In this document: piece by piece, positions 8,805-17,741 of the stretch | Layout of the letters: each line of letters starts with the position of its first letter | Numbering within the stretch: position 1 is the first letter of the stretch | DNA from: Actinacidiphila yanglinensis | Lineage (GTDB): Bacteria; Actinomycetota; Actinomycetes; Streptomycetales; Streptomycetaceae | DNA length: 64,000 nt | NCBI RefSeq assembly: GCF_900107965.1 | Contig: NZ_FNVU01000007.1 | Location: 62,001 to 126,000, forward strand | Direction: 5' to 3' | Position numbers and translations under genes: made by a program | Notes under the pieces: generated by a model | Told to the model about the DNA's origin: nothing | What the model saw: only the letters and a program-made list of their open reading frames with translations | Database searches by the model: none

Positions 8805-8943
8805 ACGTACCAGTATGGGCGGGTCGCCCGCGGCGGCGACGGCCGGGGGCGGGGGTCGCGGGCGGCGAGAGTGCGCAGGGTCACGTGGAGCGGGACGGGG
8901 CCCGGGGGCGCGGTGGGACGGCCGAGGCGGGTACGTTCTGCGG

Positions 8944-10332
8944 GTGGCCAAGAAAGCGACCTCCGCCCTGAAAGCGTCCGCTGCGTCCCTGACCGCCCTC
9001 CTGCTGGGGGGAAGCGTGCTGGCCGGCACCGCGCAGGCGGCGCCGGCACCGTCGAGGACACCCGCCCCGCCCGCGGTGATGTCCAAGGTCGGTGGTGACC
9101 GGCTGAGCCTGCCGGGCACGCAGGCGAACACCGGTGCGGGCATACCCGCGCTCCCGAAGGGACTCACCGCGCGCTCCTGGATCGTCACGGACGCCGAGAC
9201 CGGCGAGATCCTCGCGGAGCACAACGCGCACTGGAAGCTCGCCCCGGCCAGCACCCTGAAGATGCTGCTGGCCGACATGCTGATCCCCAAGCTGCCGCAG
9301 GCCGAGTCGCACAAGGTGGCGGCCTCGGACCTGAAGGGCATGGGCGAGGGCAGCAGCCTGGTCGGGATCAAGGAGAACCTGACCTACACCGTGAAGGACC
9401 TGTGGCTCGGGGTGTTCCTGCGCTCGGGAAACGACGCGGTGCACGTGCTGTCGGCGATGAACGGCGGCGTCCCCGCGACGGTGGCCGACATGAACGCCGA
9501 GGCGCACGAACTCCAGGCCGACGACACGCACGTGGTCTCCCCCGACGGCTACGACATGCCCGGGCAGGCCAGCAGCGCCTACGACCTGACGCTGTTCGCG
9601 CGCGCCGGGCTCCAGTTGCCCGAGTTCCGGGAGTACTGCTCGACGCCGACCGCGCAGTTCCCCGGCGACTACAAGAAGGTCGCGCACCCCAAGAAGGGCC
9701 AGCCGTCCAAGACCCGCGAGTCGTTCCAGATCCAGAACACCGACCGCCTGCTGACCGGCGACTACGACCTCAAGCCGTACCAGGGGATCGCCGGGGTGAA
9801 GAACGGCGACACGACGAACGCCGGTGCCACCTACACCGGGGTCGCGCAGCGCGGCGGGCGCAAGCTGCTGGTCACCGTGATGCACCCGGACCCGAAGTCC
9901 GGGCACAACGCGGTCTACCGCGAGGCGGCGTCCCTGCTGGACTGGGGCTTCAAGGCCGCGCCGAGCATCCAGCCGGTCGGCTCGCTGGTGCCGCCGCTGA
10001 GCCAGGTGACCGCGCCGGAGCCGTCGAAGCAGCCGGCCAAAACGTCCGCACGGCCGGTGGCCGCGGTCACCACGTCGTCGTCGTCCTCGCGCGGGCTGTG
10101 GACGGCGGCCGGCATCACCGCCGCGACCCTGGTGGTGCTCGCCGCGGTGATCATCGTCGTGCGGCGCCGCCGCCCGCTTCCGTCCGCGGTGGTTCCCAGC
10201 GGTGCGCGCCTCCCGGCGCAGCATCCGCAGCAGGCGCCGGACGAGGCGACTCCGCCGGATCAGGCGTCTTCGCCGGCTCCTTCCCCCCGTCCCGACCGTC
10301 GGCGCCGTCCCCGCTCGCTCCGGAGGCACTGA
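8944..10332 (+). CDS. D-alanyl-D-alanine carboxypeptidase (S11 family), membrane anchored
   Basis: 462 residues. Sec signal (1-32, KKATSALK then a hydrophobic core to AQA-A), then the S11 penicillin-binding fold: S-x-x-K is S103-T-L-K106, S-x-N is S161-G-N163. The third motif reads K286-N-G288 instead of the usual K-T-G; I believe this variant occurs in streptomycete homologues, but it should be confirmed by alignment. A C-terminal helix (about 380-402) followed by RRRR anchors it. It trims the terminal D-Ala of peptidoglycan stem peptides outside the cell. GTG 8944 is chosen because it begins the signal peptide. The last 60 residues overlap the convergent YihY gene by 182 bp and may reflect read-through past an ancestral stop. 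Confidence 0.92.
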   Translation: MAKKATSALKASAASLTALLLGGSVLAGTAQAAPAPSRTPAPPAVMSKVGGDRLSLPGTQANTGAGIPALPKGLTARSWIVTDAETGEILAEHNAHWKLAPASTLKMLLADMLIPKLPQAESHKVAASDLKGMGEGSSLVGIKENLTYTVKDLWLGVFLRSGNDAVHVLSAMNGGVPATVADMNAEAHELQADDTHVVSPDGYDMPGQASSAYDLTLFARAGLQLPEFREYCSTPTAQFPGDYKKVAHPKKGQPSKTRESFQIQNTDRLLTGDYDLKPYQGIAGVKNGDTTNAGATYTGVAQRGGRKLLVTVMHPDPKSGHNAVYREAASLLDWGFKAAPSIQPVGSLVPPLSQVTAPEPSKQPAKTSARPVAAVTTSSSSSRGLWTAAGITAATLVVLAAVIIVVRRRRPLPSAVVPSGARLPAQHPQQAPDEATPPDQASSPAPSPRPDRRRRPRSLRRH

Positions 10333-11200
10333 CGCCGCCGCCCGGCTCGGCCCCGCCGTCCTGCGTCGCGGTCCACGCGGCGCAGTACAGCAGCAGTTTC
10401 GCCATGAAGTTGAACCACAGCAGCAGCGCGATGGGCGTGCCGAAGGCGCCGTAGATGTTCTTGCCCGCGACCCCCCGCAGGTAGCCGCTGAGCGCGACCT
10501 TCAGCAGCTCGAAGCCGACCGCGCCGATCAGCGCGGCGACGGCGACGGCCCTGCGGGGCGGGTCCACGCCGGGCAGCAGCGTCAGCAGGTAGAGCAGGAT
10601 GAGGAAGTCGGCGACGACGGCGATCAGGTAGCCGACCACGGTGAGCAGGACGCGGCCCGGGTCGTGGTTGTCGAGCCCGGCCCGGTCGGCGGTCCAGTTG
10701 ACCGCGGCGGTGGCGAAGCCGGACGCGCCGAGCGAGACGAGGACCGCCCCGCCCAGGCCGAGCAGGACGAGCGCGTCGTGCAGCCGGCCGGTGACCGGGT
10801 TGCGCCCCTCGTCGTCCTTGTGCCACACCGCGCGCAGGCACTCCCGCAGCGAGGTGACCCAGCTGATACCGGTGAACACCAGGGCGACGGCGCCGATCAC
10901 GCCGATGGTGCCGGCGTTGGCGACCAGGCCGTTGATGTCGAGCTTGTCGGCGATCCCCGGGATCTGCTCGGTGATCTTGTTCTCCAGCTTGTCCAGCTGA
11001 CGGTCCGACAAGGTCGCGGCGCCGACCGCGGCGACCACGGCGAGCAGCGGGAAGAGCGACAGGAAGCTGGTGAACGTCATCGCCGCCGCCAGCCGCGACC
11101 AGTGCACGCTCTGCAGATGGGCGAAGGCCCGCCAGGCATGCGTGCGCATCGCCCTCGCGATCCGCGGGCCGATCCACGGCAATCCGGTCAGCCAGTCCAT
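10151..11200 (-). CDS. YihY/BrkB-family inner-membrane protein
   Basis: 349 residues. N-terminal amphipathic part, then six transmembrane helices with family landmarks: S-R-L-A-A-A-M-T-F in the first, FTGISWVTSLRECLRAVW in the loop, and Y-G-A-F-G-T-P-I-A-L-L-L-W before the last helix. Family members were once called ribonuclease BN, an assignment later withdrawn; some are proposed transporters. After the last helix there are about 65 residues of Gly/Ala/Pro/Ser-rich sequence that overlap, on the other strand, the end of the carboxypeptidase gene. Its start overlaps the end of the GtrA gene by 13 bp, so it may be the tail of the polyprenyl-arabinose operon. Confidence 0.9.
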   Translation of the reverse strand: MDWLTGLPWIGPRIARAMRTHAWRAFAHLQSVHWSRLAAAMTFTSFLSLFPLLAVVAAVGAATLSDRQLDKLENKITEQIPGIADKLDINGLVANAGTIGVIGAVALVFTGISWVTSLRECLRAVWHKDDEGRNPVTGRLHDALVLLGLGGAVLVSLGASGFATAAVNWTADRAGLDNHDPGRVLLTVVGYLIAVVADFLILLYLLTLLPGVDPPRRAVAVAALIGAVGFELLKVALSGYLRGVAGKNIYGAFGTPIALLLWFNFMAKLLLYCAAWTATQDGGAEPGGGVSASGASGDGADGRDGGKEPAKTPDPAESPRPAPAADAAPGGAHRWEPPRTEAGGGAARR

Positions 11201-11739
11201 GTCGGGCGGCTACCCTCCCCCGCCGTCCGCACGCCCGTGGCCTGCGCGGCTCCCCCGTCCGGACGAGGGAGCCGACGGTCGTCCGGCTCGACGCCGGCCC
11301 TGAACACCAGCGTTCGGGTGCCCCAGAACCGCAGCGCGGTGGCCAGAACCATCCCCACGCCCGCGCCGGAGACGATGTCGGCGCGGGCGGAGGTGCGGCC
11401 GAGGACGTAGTGCGAGAAGCCCAGGCACGCCAACTGCACCAGCGCCCCGGCCAGGTTCACCGCGAAGAACGCCCCGTACCGCCGCGCCCTGCCGCCGCCG
11501 GACCGGCCGCGGCCGCGGTAGGTGCCCAGCGCGTTGCCCAGGTACGCCACCGCGCAGCCGGCCAGGAATGACAGTGCCTTCGCGGTGAGCGGGCCCATCC
11601 CGGCCGGCCCGCGCAGCCAGACGAACAGTCCGAGGTCGGCGGCGTAGGCGGCGCCGCCGGCGAGCGCGAACCCCATCACCTCGGGCCACATCCCCGGCCG
11701 CGCTCCCCTCCTCACCGCCCGCACGAGCCGGCCCGCCAC
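11188..11739 (-). CDS. GtrA-family membrane protein, Rv3789-like
   Basis: 183 residues with four transmembrane helices (about 20-40, 50-72, 86-106, 118-140) in the GtrA pattern: F-x-L-A-G-G-x-A-Y-x-x-D-L, L-x-N-x-L-G-T-Y-R, R-Y-x-x-F-F-x-V-N, and R-F-W-G-T-R-T-L-V-F at the end. GtrA proteins move polyprenyl-phosphate-linked sugars across the membrane or scaffold the enzymes. In mycobacteria the GtrA protein Rv3789 lies beside dprE1/dprE2 and has been linked to decaprenyl-phospho-arabinose translocation. Here it sits downstream of the UbiA-type gene in the same operon (22-bp gap), supporting the same role. The C-terminal 35 residues are disordered. Confidence 0.87.
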   Translation of the reverse strand: MAGRLVRAVRRGARPGMWPEVMGFALAGGAAYAADLGLFVWLRGPAGMGPLTAKALSFLAGCAVAYLGNALGTYRGRGRSGGGRARRYGAFFAVNLAGALVQLACLGFSHYVLGRTSARADIVSGAGVGMVLATALRFWGTRTLVFRAGVEPDDRRLPRPDGGAAQATGVRTAGEGSRPTWTG

Positions 11740-11761
11740 GCGCCCGGCCCCCCGCGGCGGC

Positions 11762-12718
11762 TCACGAATTGACCATCGCGAGCACGTACAGCGCGCTCCA
11801 GCCCAGCGCGATCACCAGCAGCGGGCGGTCGCGCAGCACCACGTCCTCGGGCTCGCCCGCGGCGCCGGCGTCGGCGAAGACCGCGTAGCGCAGCACCGAC
11901 AGGGTGAAGGGGACCATGGACAACTGCCGCCAGGGCAGCAGGCCGTGCTCGCTGTGGCTGCTCTCCAGCGCCCACAGGCAGTAGCCGAGCACGGCCACGC
12001 CCGCCGCGAGCTGCCACACGAACCGCAGGTAGCCGATGGTGTACTCGCCCAGCAGCGCGCGGGTGGCGCCGACGTCGCCGTCGCGCTCGGACATCAGGAC
12101 GAGTTCGGAGTAGCGCTTGGCGGCGACCATGAACAGCGCGCCGAAGCCGGAGGTGATCAGGAACCAGCGGGAGAGGTGGATGTCCAGGGCGAGGCCGCCG
12201 GCCATGGCCCGCATCAGGAAGCCGGTGGTGACGATCACGAGGTCGACCACGAGCATGTGCTTCAGCCGCAGGCAGTAGGCGAGTTGCATCACCACGTAGG
12301 CGGCGAGCAGTGCGGCGGTGTGGCCGTTGCAGGCGAGCGCGCCGGTGGCCGGGGCGAGGACGGCGAGCAGGCCGCCCGCGGTGTAGGCGGCGGCGACCGG
12401 GACCTGGCCGCTGGCGACCGGGCGGCGGCACTTCACCGGGTGGGCGCGGTCCGCCTCGGCGTCCCGTGCGTCGTTGATCAGATAGACGGCGGCCGAGCAG
12501 GCGACGAAGAGCACCAGCGCGGTCGCGAGTCGTATCGCCCCGTCCATGTCCAGCAGCCGGCCGGCGGCGAGGGGCGCGGCGAGCACCAGGCCGTTCTTCA
12601 CCCACTGCCGGGGGCGGGCGGCCCGCAGCAGGCCGGTGGCGACGTCCCATCCGGTGCCGGGCGGCGCGACCGCGGCGGGCGCGGGCTTGTTGTCCATGAC
12701 GACGGCGGGTTCACTCAT
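11762..12718 (-). CDS. UbiA-type decaprenyl-phosphate phosphoribosyltransferase (DPPR synthase)
   Basis: 318 residues with about eight or nine transmembrane helices. The UbiA metal/pyrophosphate motif N-D-x-x-D-x-x-x-D is N82-D-A-R-D-A-E-A-D90, followed by H-P-V-K-C-R-R-P, which is characteristic of the 5-phosphoribose-transferring branch (Rv3806c) rather than menaquinone or haem prenyltransferases. Other family blocks: R-P-x-Q-W-x-K-N near 36-42, and G-F-x-x-R-A-x-A-G-G. It would transfer 5-phosphoribose from PRPP to polyprenyl phosphate. The ATG overlaps the stop of the PAP2 gene (ATGA), and the PAP2 enzyme would perform the next step. Confidence 0.9.
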   Translation of the reverse strand: MSEPAVVMDNKPAPAAVAPPGTGWDVATGLLRAARPRQWVKNGLVLAAPLAAGRLLDMDGAIRLATALVLFVACSAAVYLINDARDAEADRAHPVKCRRPVASGQVPVAAAYTAGGLLAVLAPATGALACNGHTAALLAAYVVMQLAYCLRLKHMLVVDLVIVTTGFLMRAMAGGLALDIHLSRWFLITSGFGALFMVAAKRYSELVLMSERDGDVGATRALLGEYTIGYLRFVWQLAAGVAVLGYCLWALESSHSEHGLLPWRQLSMVPFTLSVLRYAVFADAGAAGEPEDVVLRDRPLLVIALGWSALYVLAMVNS

Positions 12719-13224
12719 CGCACACCCCTGTGGGTCCAGTCGCGCCCGAGGCGGGCGGTGGTCGCACCGAGCAGAGCGCCGAAGGCGACGTCGGTCGGGT
12801 AGTGGACGCCCGCGACCAGCCGTGACAGGCAGATCGCGGTCGCGAGCGGGCGGAAGGGCGCGGCCGGGGCGAGGGCGCCGAAGGCGAGCGCGGCCGCGGC
12901 GGAGGAGGCCGCGTGCGAGCTGGGGAAGCTGTGCCGCCCCGCGGTGCGCACCAGGGGGGTGGCACCGGGCGGAAGCGGCGGCCGGGGCCGGCGCACCACC
13001 CGTTTGACGGCCATGCTCGCGGCGTGCGAGGCGGCGACCAGCGTGGTGGCACGCAGCCACGCGCGGCGGCGGGCGGGGTCGGCGGCGGCGCCGGCCAGGC
13101 CCGCGGCGAGCCACACCGCGCCGTGCTCTCCGGCCAGTGACAGGCCCTTGGCGGCGGCGGCACCGTACGGGTGCCGGCCGCAGCGGCGCAGCATGTCCAG
13201 CAGGTCGTGATCCGGGCGGAACAC
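12715..13224 (-). CDS. PAP2-family phosphatase, probable decaprenyl-phospho-phosphoribose 5-phosphatase
   Basis: 169 residues. Acid-phosphatase motifs are complete: K-x6-R-P in KRVVRRPRP, P-S-S-H in SFPSSHA, and S-R-x5-H-x3-D in SRLVAGVHYPTD. Hydrophobic helices flank them, so it is a membrane enzyme. In mycobacteria the PAP2 gene next to Rv3806c (Rv3807c) is the accepted candidate for removing the 5-phosphate of decaprenyl-phospho-phosphoribose. The start is placed at GTG 13224 because GAGGAGG ends 8 nt upstream; an upstream GTG at 13233 overlaps that ribosome site and is unlikely. It overlaps the UbiA gene by 4 nt. Confidence 0.86.
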   Translation of the reverse strand: MFRPDHDLLDMLRRCGRHPYGAAAAKGLSLAGEHGAVWLAAGLAGAAADPARRRAWLRATTLVAASHAASMAVKRVVRRPRPPLPPGATPLVRTAGRHSFPSSHAASSAAAALAFGALAPAAPFRPLATAICLSRLVAGVHYPTDVAFGALLGATTARLGRDWTHRGVR

Positions 13225-13283
13225 GGGCCGCACCTCCTCGCTCCCTCAGCCGCTTCCTCGTGCGTGGCCGGCGCGTGACGGGC

Positions 13284-13328
13284 GTCGTGCGCGTCGCATG
13301 CGTCATACGAGTCGTACGAGTCATACGA
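13284..13328. repeat. Five tandem 9-bp repeats in the PAP2/DprE1 divergent region
   Basis: Five consecutive 9-bp units begin at 13284, 13293, 13302, 13311 and 13320, consensus GTCRTACGA; units 3 and 5 are identical (GTCATACGA) and unit 4 is GTCGTACGA. They lie in the 249-bp region between the divergent PAP2 and DprE1 starts. They could be a regulator-binding array or a neutral tandem duplication; nothing in the sequence decides. Confidence 0.7.
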
Positions 13329-13473
13329 TTCGGCCACCTGACTGCGGATTCTTACCGTGCGACTCCCTCCCTTACCCCTCCCGATCGCCCGTTCCAGTGA
13401 GAAAAGCCGCAAACACTGACGTTCCACACCTCATCGGGCATTCCTTCGGGTTGGCCGGCGGTACGTTCGCGGC

Positions 13474-14841
13474 ATGCCCGTACCGCTCGCGCCGGCCATC
13501 ACCTCCGTCACCGGCTGGGGCCGCACCGCCCCGACCGCCGCCCGACTGCTGCGCCCGGGCACGTACGAGGAAGCCGTCGCGGCGGTACGGGCCGCTGACA
13601 ACCGTGGCGCGATCGCGCGGGGTCTGGGTCGGGCGTACGGCGACGCGGCGCAGAACGCGGGCGGCGTGGTGCTGGACATGACCGCCCTGGACCGCATCCA
13701 CGAGATCGACGTCGTCAACGGGGTCGTGACGTGCGACGCGGGGGTGTCGCTGCACCGCCTGATGGAGGTGCTGCTGCCGCTCGGGTGGTTCGTCCCGGTC
13801 ACGCCCGGGACCCGCTACGTCACCGTCGGCGGGGCGATCGGCGCCGACATCCACGGCAAGAACCACCACGTCTCCGGCTCCTTCAGCCGCCATGTGCGCG
13901 CCTTCGAACTGCTGACCGGCGACGGCGAGACCCGGCTGGTGACGCCCGAGACCGAACCGGACCTGTTCTGGGCGACGGCCGGCGGCATGGGCCTGACCGG
14001 CGTGCTGCTGGCCGCCACGATCCAACTGATGCCGGTCGAGACCTCGTTGATGACCGTCGACACCGAGCGGGCCACCGACCTCGACGACCTGATGGCGCGG
14101 CTGACCGCCACCGACCACCGCTACCGCTACTCGGTCGCCTGGATCGACCTGCTGGCCCGCGGCGCCCGCACCGGCCGCGCGGTGCTCACCCGCGGCGACC
14201 ACGCCCCGCTCGACGCCCTGCCGCGGCGGGCCCGCAACGCCCCGCTCGCCTTCCGGCCGCGCCGGCTGCCGGCCGCACCCCGCCCCGCGCCCGACGGCCT
14301 GCTCGGCCGCACCACCGTCGGGCTGTTCAACGAGTTCTGGTACCGCAGGGCCCCCCGCGAGCAGCGCGGCCGGCTGCAGAAGCTCGCCACCTTCTTCCAC
14401 CCGCTGGACGGCCTGCCGGACTGGAACCTGGTCTACGGCCGGGCCGGCTTCGTGCAGTACCAGTTCGTGGTCGGGCACGGCCAGGAGGACGCGCTGCGCT
14501 CGGTGGTGCGGCGGCTGAGCACCCGCGGCTGCCCGTCCTTCCTCGCGGTGCTCAAGCGGTTCGGCGCGGGCGATCCCGGCTGGCTCTCCTTCCCGATGGC
14601 CGGGTGGACCCTCGCCCTGGACATCCCCGCCGCGCTGCCGGGGCTCGGCGCGCTGCTCGACGAGTTGGACGAGGAGGTCGCGGGCGCGGGCGGGCGGGTC
14701 TACCTCGCCAAGGACTCCCGGCTACGGCCCGACATGCTCGGCCGGATGTACCCGCGGCTGGACGACTTCCGTTCCCTGCGCGCCCGTTACGACCCGCGCG
14801 GCGCCATCACCTCCGACCTGGCACGTCGACTCGCGCTGTGA
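13474..14841 (+). CDS. dprE1: DprE1-like decaprenylphosphoryl-beta-D-ribose 2'-oxidase (FAD)
   Basis: 455 residues of the VAO flavoprotein fold. The FAD domain (about 10-200) has R-G-x-G-R-x-Y-G-D-x-A, the P-G-T-x-x-V-T-V-G-G-A-I-G block and H-G-K-N-H-H, all diagnostic of DprE1. The substrate domain ends with A-K-D-S-R (active-site Lys) and Y-P-R-L-D. It oxidises C2' of polyprenyl-phospho-ribose to the 2-keto intermediate. The residue equivalent to M. tuberculosis Cys387, the covalent target of benzothiazinones, is Ala381 here (GWTLALDIP against GWNICVDFP in Mtb). The DprE2 gene follows after 16 bp. This gene is divergent from the UbiA/PAP2 half of the pathway. Confidence 0.92.
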   Translation: MPVPLAPAITSVTGWGRTAPTAARLLRPGTYEEAVAAVRAADNRGAIARGLGRAYGDAAQNAGGVVLDMTALDRIHEIDVVNGVVTCDAGVSLHRLMEVLLPLGWFVPVTPGTRYVTVGGAIGADIHGKNHHVSGSFSRHVRAFELLTGDGETRLVTPETEPDLFWATAGGMGLTGVLLAATIQLMPVETSLMTVDTERATDLDDLMARLTATDHRYRYSVAWIDLLARGARTGRAVLTRGDHAPLDALPRRARNAPLAFRPRRLPAAPRPAPDGLLGRTTVGLFNEFWYRRAPREQRGRLQKLATFFHPLDGLPDWNLVYGRAGFVQYQFVVGHGQEDALRSVVRRLSTRGCPSFLAVLKRFGAGDPGWLSFPMAGWTLALDIPAALPGLGALLDELDEEVAGAGGRVYLAKDSRLRPDMLGRMYPRLDDFRSLRARYDPRGAITSDLARRLAL

Positions 14842-14857
14842 CGTAGGGAGTTCGCTC

Positions 14858-15619
14858 ATGAAGGACGCGTTCGGGGCTCCCCAGTCCCTGCTGGTGCTCG
14901 GCGGCGGCTCCGAGATCGGGCTGGCCACCGCGCGCCGGCTGATCGCCCGCCGCACCCGGCGGGTGCACCTCGCCGGACGGCCCTCCCCCGCGCTCGACGC
15001 CGCCGCGGCCGAACTGACGGCGCTCGGGGCCGAGGTGCACGTCAGCGCGTTCGACGCGCTGGAACCCGGCACGCACGAGGAGGTGCTCGGCAAGATCTTC
15101 GCCGAGGGCGACATCGACATGGTGCTGCTCGCCTTCGGCGTGCTCGGGGACCAGGCGCGCGACGAGCAGGAGCCGACGGCCGCGGTGCGCGTCGTGACGA
15201 CCAACTACACGGGGGCGGTGTCCGCGTCGCTCGTCTGCGGCGCCGCGCTCCAGCGCCAGGGACACGGCTCCCTGGTCGTCCTCTCCTCCGTCGCCGGCGA
15301 GCGCGCCCGCCGGGAGAACTTCATCTACGGCAGCAGCAAGGCCGGGCTCGACGCGTTCACGCAGGGGCTCGGGGACGCGCTCCACCCCTGCGGGGTCCAT
15401 GTCATGGCGGTACGGCCCGGGTTCGTGCGGACGCGGATGACCGGGCATCTGCCTGCGGCGCCCTTCGCGACGACGCCGGAGGTGGTGGCCGCCGCGATCG
15501 AGGCCGGCCTGCGCCGGCGGGCCGAGGTGATCTGGGTGCCGGGGCGGCTGCGGCCGGTGATGGCTGCCTTGCGGCATTTGCCGAGGCCGCTCTTCCGTAG
15601 GGTCACCGCGGCGAGGTAG
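14858..15619 (+). CDS. dprE2: DprE2-like decaprenylphospho-2-keto-erythro-pentose reductase (SDR)
   Basis: 253 residues, short-chain dehydrogenase fold. Nucleotide motif GGGSEIG (15-21), L-A-F-G-V-L-G-D-Q characteristic of the DprE2 group, catalytic Ser in V-L-S-S-V-A-G and Y-x3-K as YGSSK, then R-P-G-F-V-R-T-x-M. With DprE1 it completes the epimerisation of polyprenyl-phospho-ribose to polyprenyl-phospho-arabinose using NADH. The ATG has a GTAGGGAG ribosome site. It ends at an intergenic palindromic repeat. Confidence 0.92.
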   Translation: MKDAFGAPQSLLVLGGGSEIGLATARRLIARRTRRVHLAGRPSPALDAAAAELTALGAEVHVSAFDALEPGTHEEVLGKIFAEGDIDMVLLAFGVLGDQARDEQEPTAAVRVVTTNYTGAVSASLVCGAALQRQGHGSLVVLSSVAGERARRENFIYGSSKAGLDAFTQGLGDALHPCGVHVMAVRPGFVRTRMTGHLPAAPFATTPEVVAAAIEAGLRRRAEVIWVPGRLRPVMAALRHLPRPLFRRVTAAR

Positions 15620-15621
15620 TC

Positions 15622-15773
15622 GGCGCCCCTGTCCCCCCGGGCTGCCCCGTCCTGCCGGTTGAGGGACCACCTCACGGTGGCGGGTCGCGCGCGCAGTTCT
15701 CCCCCAGCCTGGCGGCTGGGAGGTGCCCCCACGCGCCCCTGGTGGGTGCGGGTACTCCCGGGTCAGGAACGGG
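15622..15773. repeat. Dispersed palindromic intergenic repeat, copy A (left arm only)
   Basis: Contains CTGCCCCGTCCTGCCGGTTG, then GCGCAGTT, then an inserted hairpin module (CCCAGCC 15703-15709 with GGCTGGG 15714-15720), then CGCGCCCCTGG. The mirror-image right arm seen in copies B-D is missing. It lies between the convergent dprE2 and 2H-phosphoesterase genes. Confidence 0.85.
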
Positions 15774-16346
15774 TCAGCGTGGAGCCGTCACGCGGCGGGT
15801 GTGCTGGTGGGGGAGGGCGGGGGGCTCTTCCGTGGCGAAGGGGTAGACGCGGAGCTGACGCCAGACGTCGTCGGGGCCCTGCTCGTAGAGGGCGAAGCCG
15901 GACGCCGTCCACTCCGCGGAGAACCCCGCCAGCTCCAGCTGCGCGCGGTCCATCGCCTCCTCGGCGATGCCGTGCGCGACGGTGACGTGCGGGTGGTAGG
16001 GGAACTGGAGCTCCCGGGCCACCGGCCCGGACCGCACCTGCTCCTGGAGCTCGCCGCACGCGGCGTCCCCCTCGGCGACCCGCACGTACACCACCGGCGA
16101 GACCGGCCGGAAGGTCGCGGTGCCGTCCAGCCGCATGACGAACGGCCGGCCGCCCGCGGCGACCCGGGCGAGGTGCCGGTCGAGGCCGGGCAGGTCCTCG
16201 CGGAGCACCTCGGTCGGCGGGAGGAGGGTGATGTGTGTGGGGATCGCGTGCGCCGCCGGGTCGCCGAACCCGGCCCTGCGGTCCTGGAGCAGCCGGCCGT
16301 AGGGCTCCGGGACCGCGATGGACACGCCGATGATCGTGACACCCAC
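15774..16346 (-). CDS. 2'-5' RNA ligase-like 2H phosphoesterase
   Basis: 190 residues. Both H-x-T/V-x signature motifs of the 2H superfamily are present: H-I-T-L (PTHITLLPP) and H-V-T-V (YHPHVTVAHG), separated by about 95 residues. Members hydrolyse or ligate 2',5'-phosphodiesters or 2',3'-cyclic phosphates; the in vivo substrate of streptomycete versions is unknown. GTG 16346 is chosen because GGAAGGGG lies 9 nt upstream and because the protein then begins at the first strand; GTG 16355 overlaps the ribosome site. It is monocistronic, 192 bp downstream of trpS on the same strand. That gap holds short TTCGG-type direct repeats and nothing I can name. Confidence 0.85.
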   Translation of the reverse strand: MGVTIIGVSIAVPEPYGRLLQDRRAGFGDPAAHAIPTHITLLPPTEVLREDLPGLDRHLARVAAGGRPFVMRLDGTATFRPVSPVVYVRVAEGDAACGELQEQVRSGPVARELQFPYHPHVTVAHGIAEEAMDRAQLELAGFSAEWTASGFALYEQGPDDVWRQLRVYPFATEEPPALPHQHTRRVTAPR

Positions 16347-16538
16347 TGCGTTCACCCCTTCCCGGGTCGCCTCGCGGCCGCGCTCGTGTGCTGTGTGCCG
16401 CGTGTGATGCGTGCTCGTCGTCCAGCTCAGTGTCGCGCGCATGCGTACGAACCGGACAGCGACGTGTGTCACAGCCCGATCCGTTCCGCGCCCGACCCTC
16501 GGTTCTTCGGTTCTTCCGTGCTCTGGTGCTGCGGTTCC

Positions 16539-17564
<1,026 letters not shown>

Positions 17565-17741
17565 TCAGGCCGCCGGGCCGCTCCCACACCCCTGTGCGAT
17601 GCCGTCGGCCCGGTGCACAGGTGCAGGTCCGCGGGACGTTTCACCGGCCCGGCGGTGAGCGACGATAGAGGGAAGGGGCATCACCCCCGCCCCGCTCCAG
17701 GCCCGGCCTGGCTCCTGACGCACGACGAACGGAGTGAGCAC

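Noticed and set aside
11188-15619. Arabinogalactan-synthesis cluster in the mycobacterial sense
   Set aside because: No arabinosyl- or galactosyltransferase genes are in the window; only the donor-lipid pathway is supported.
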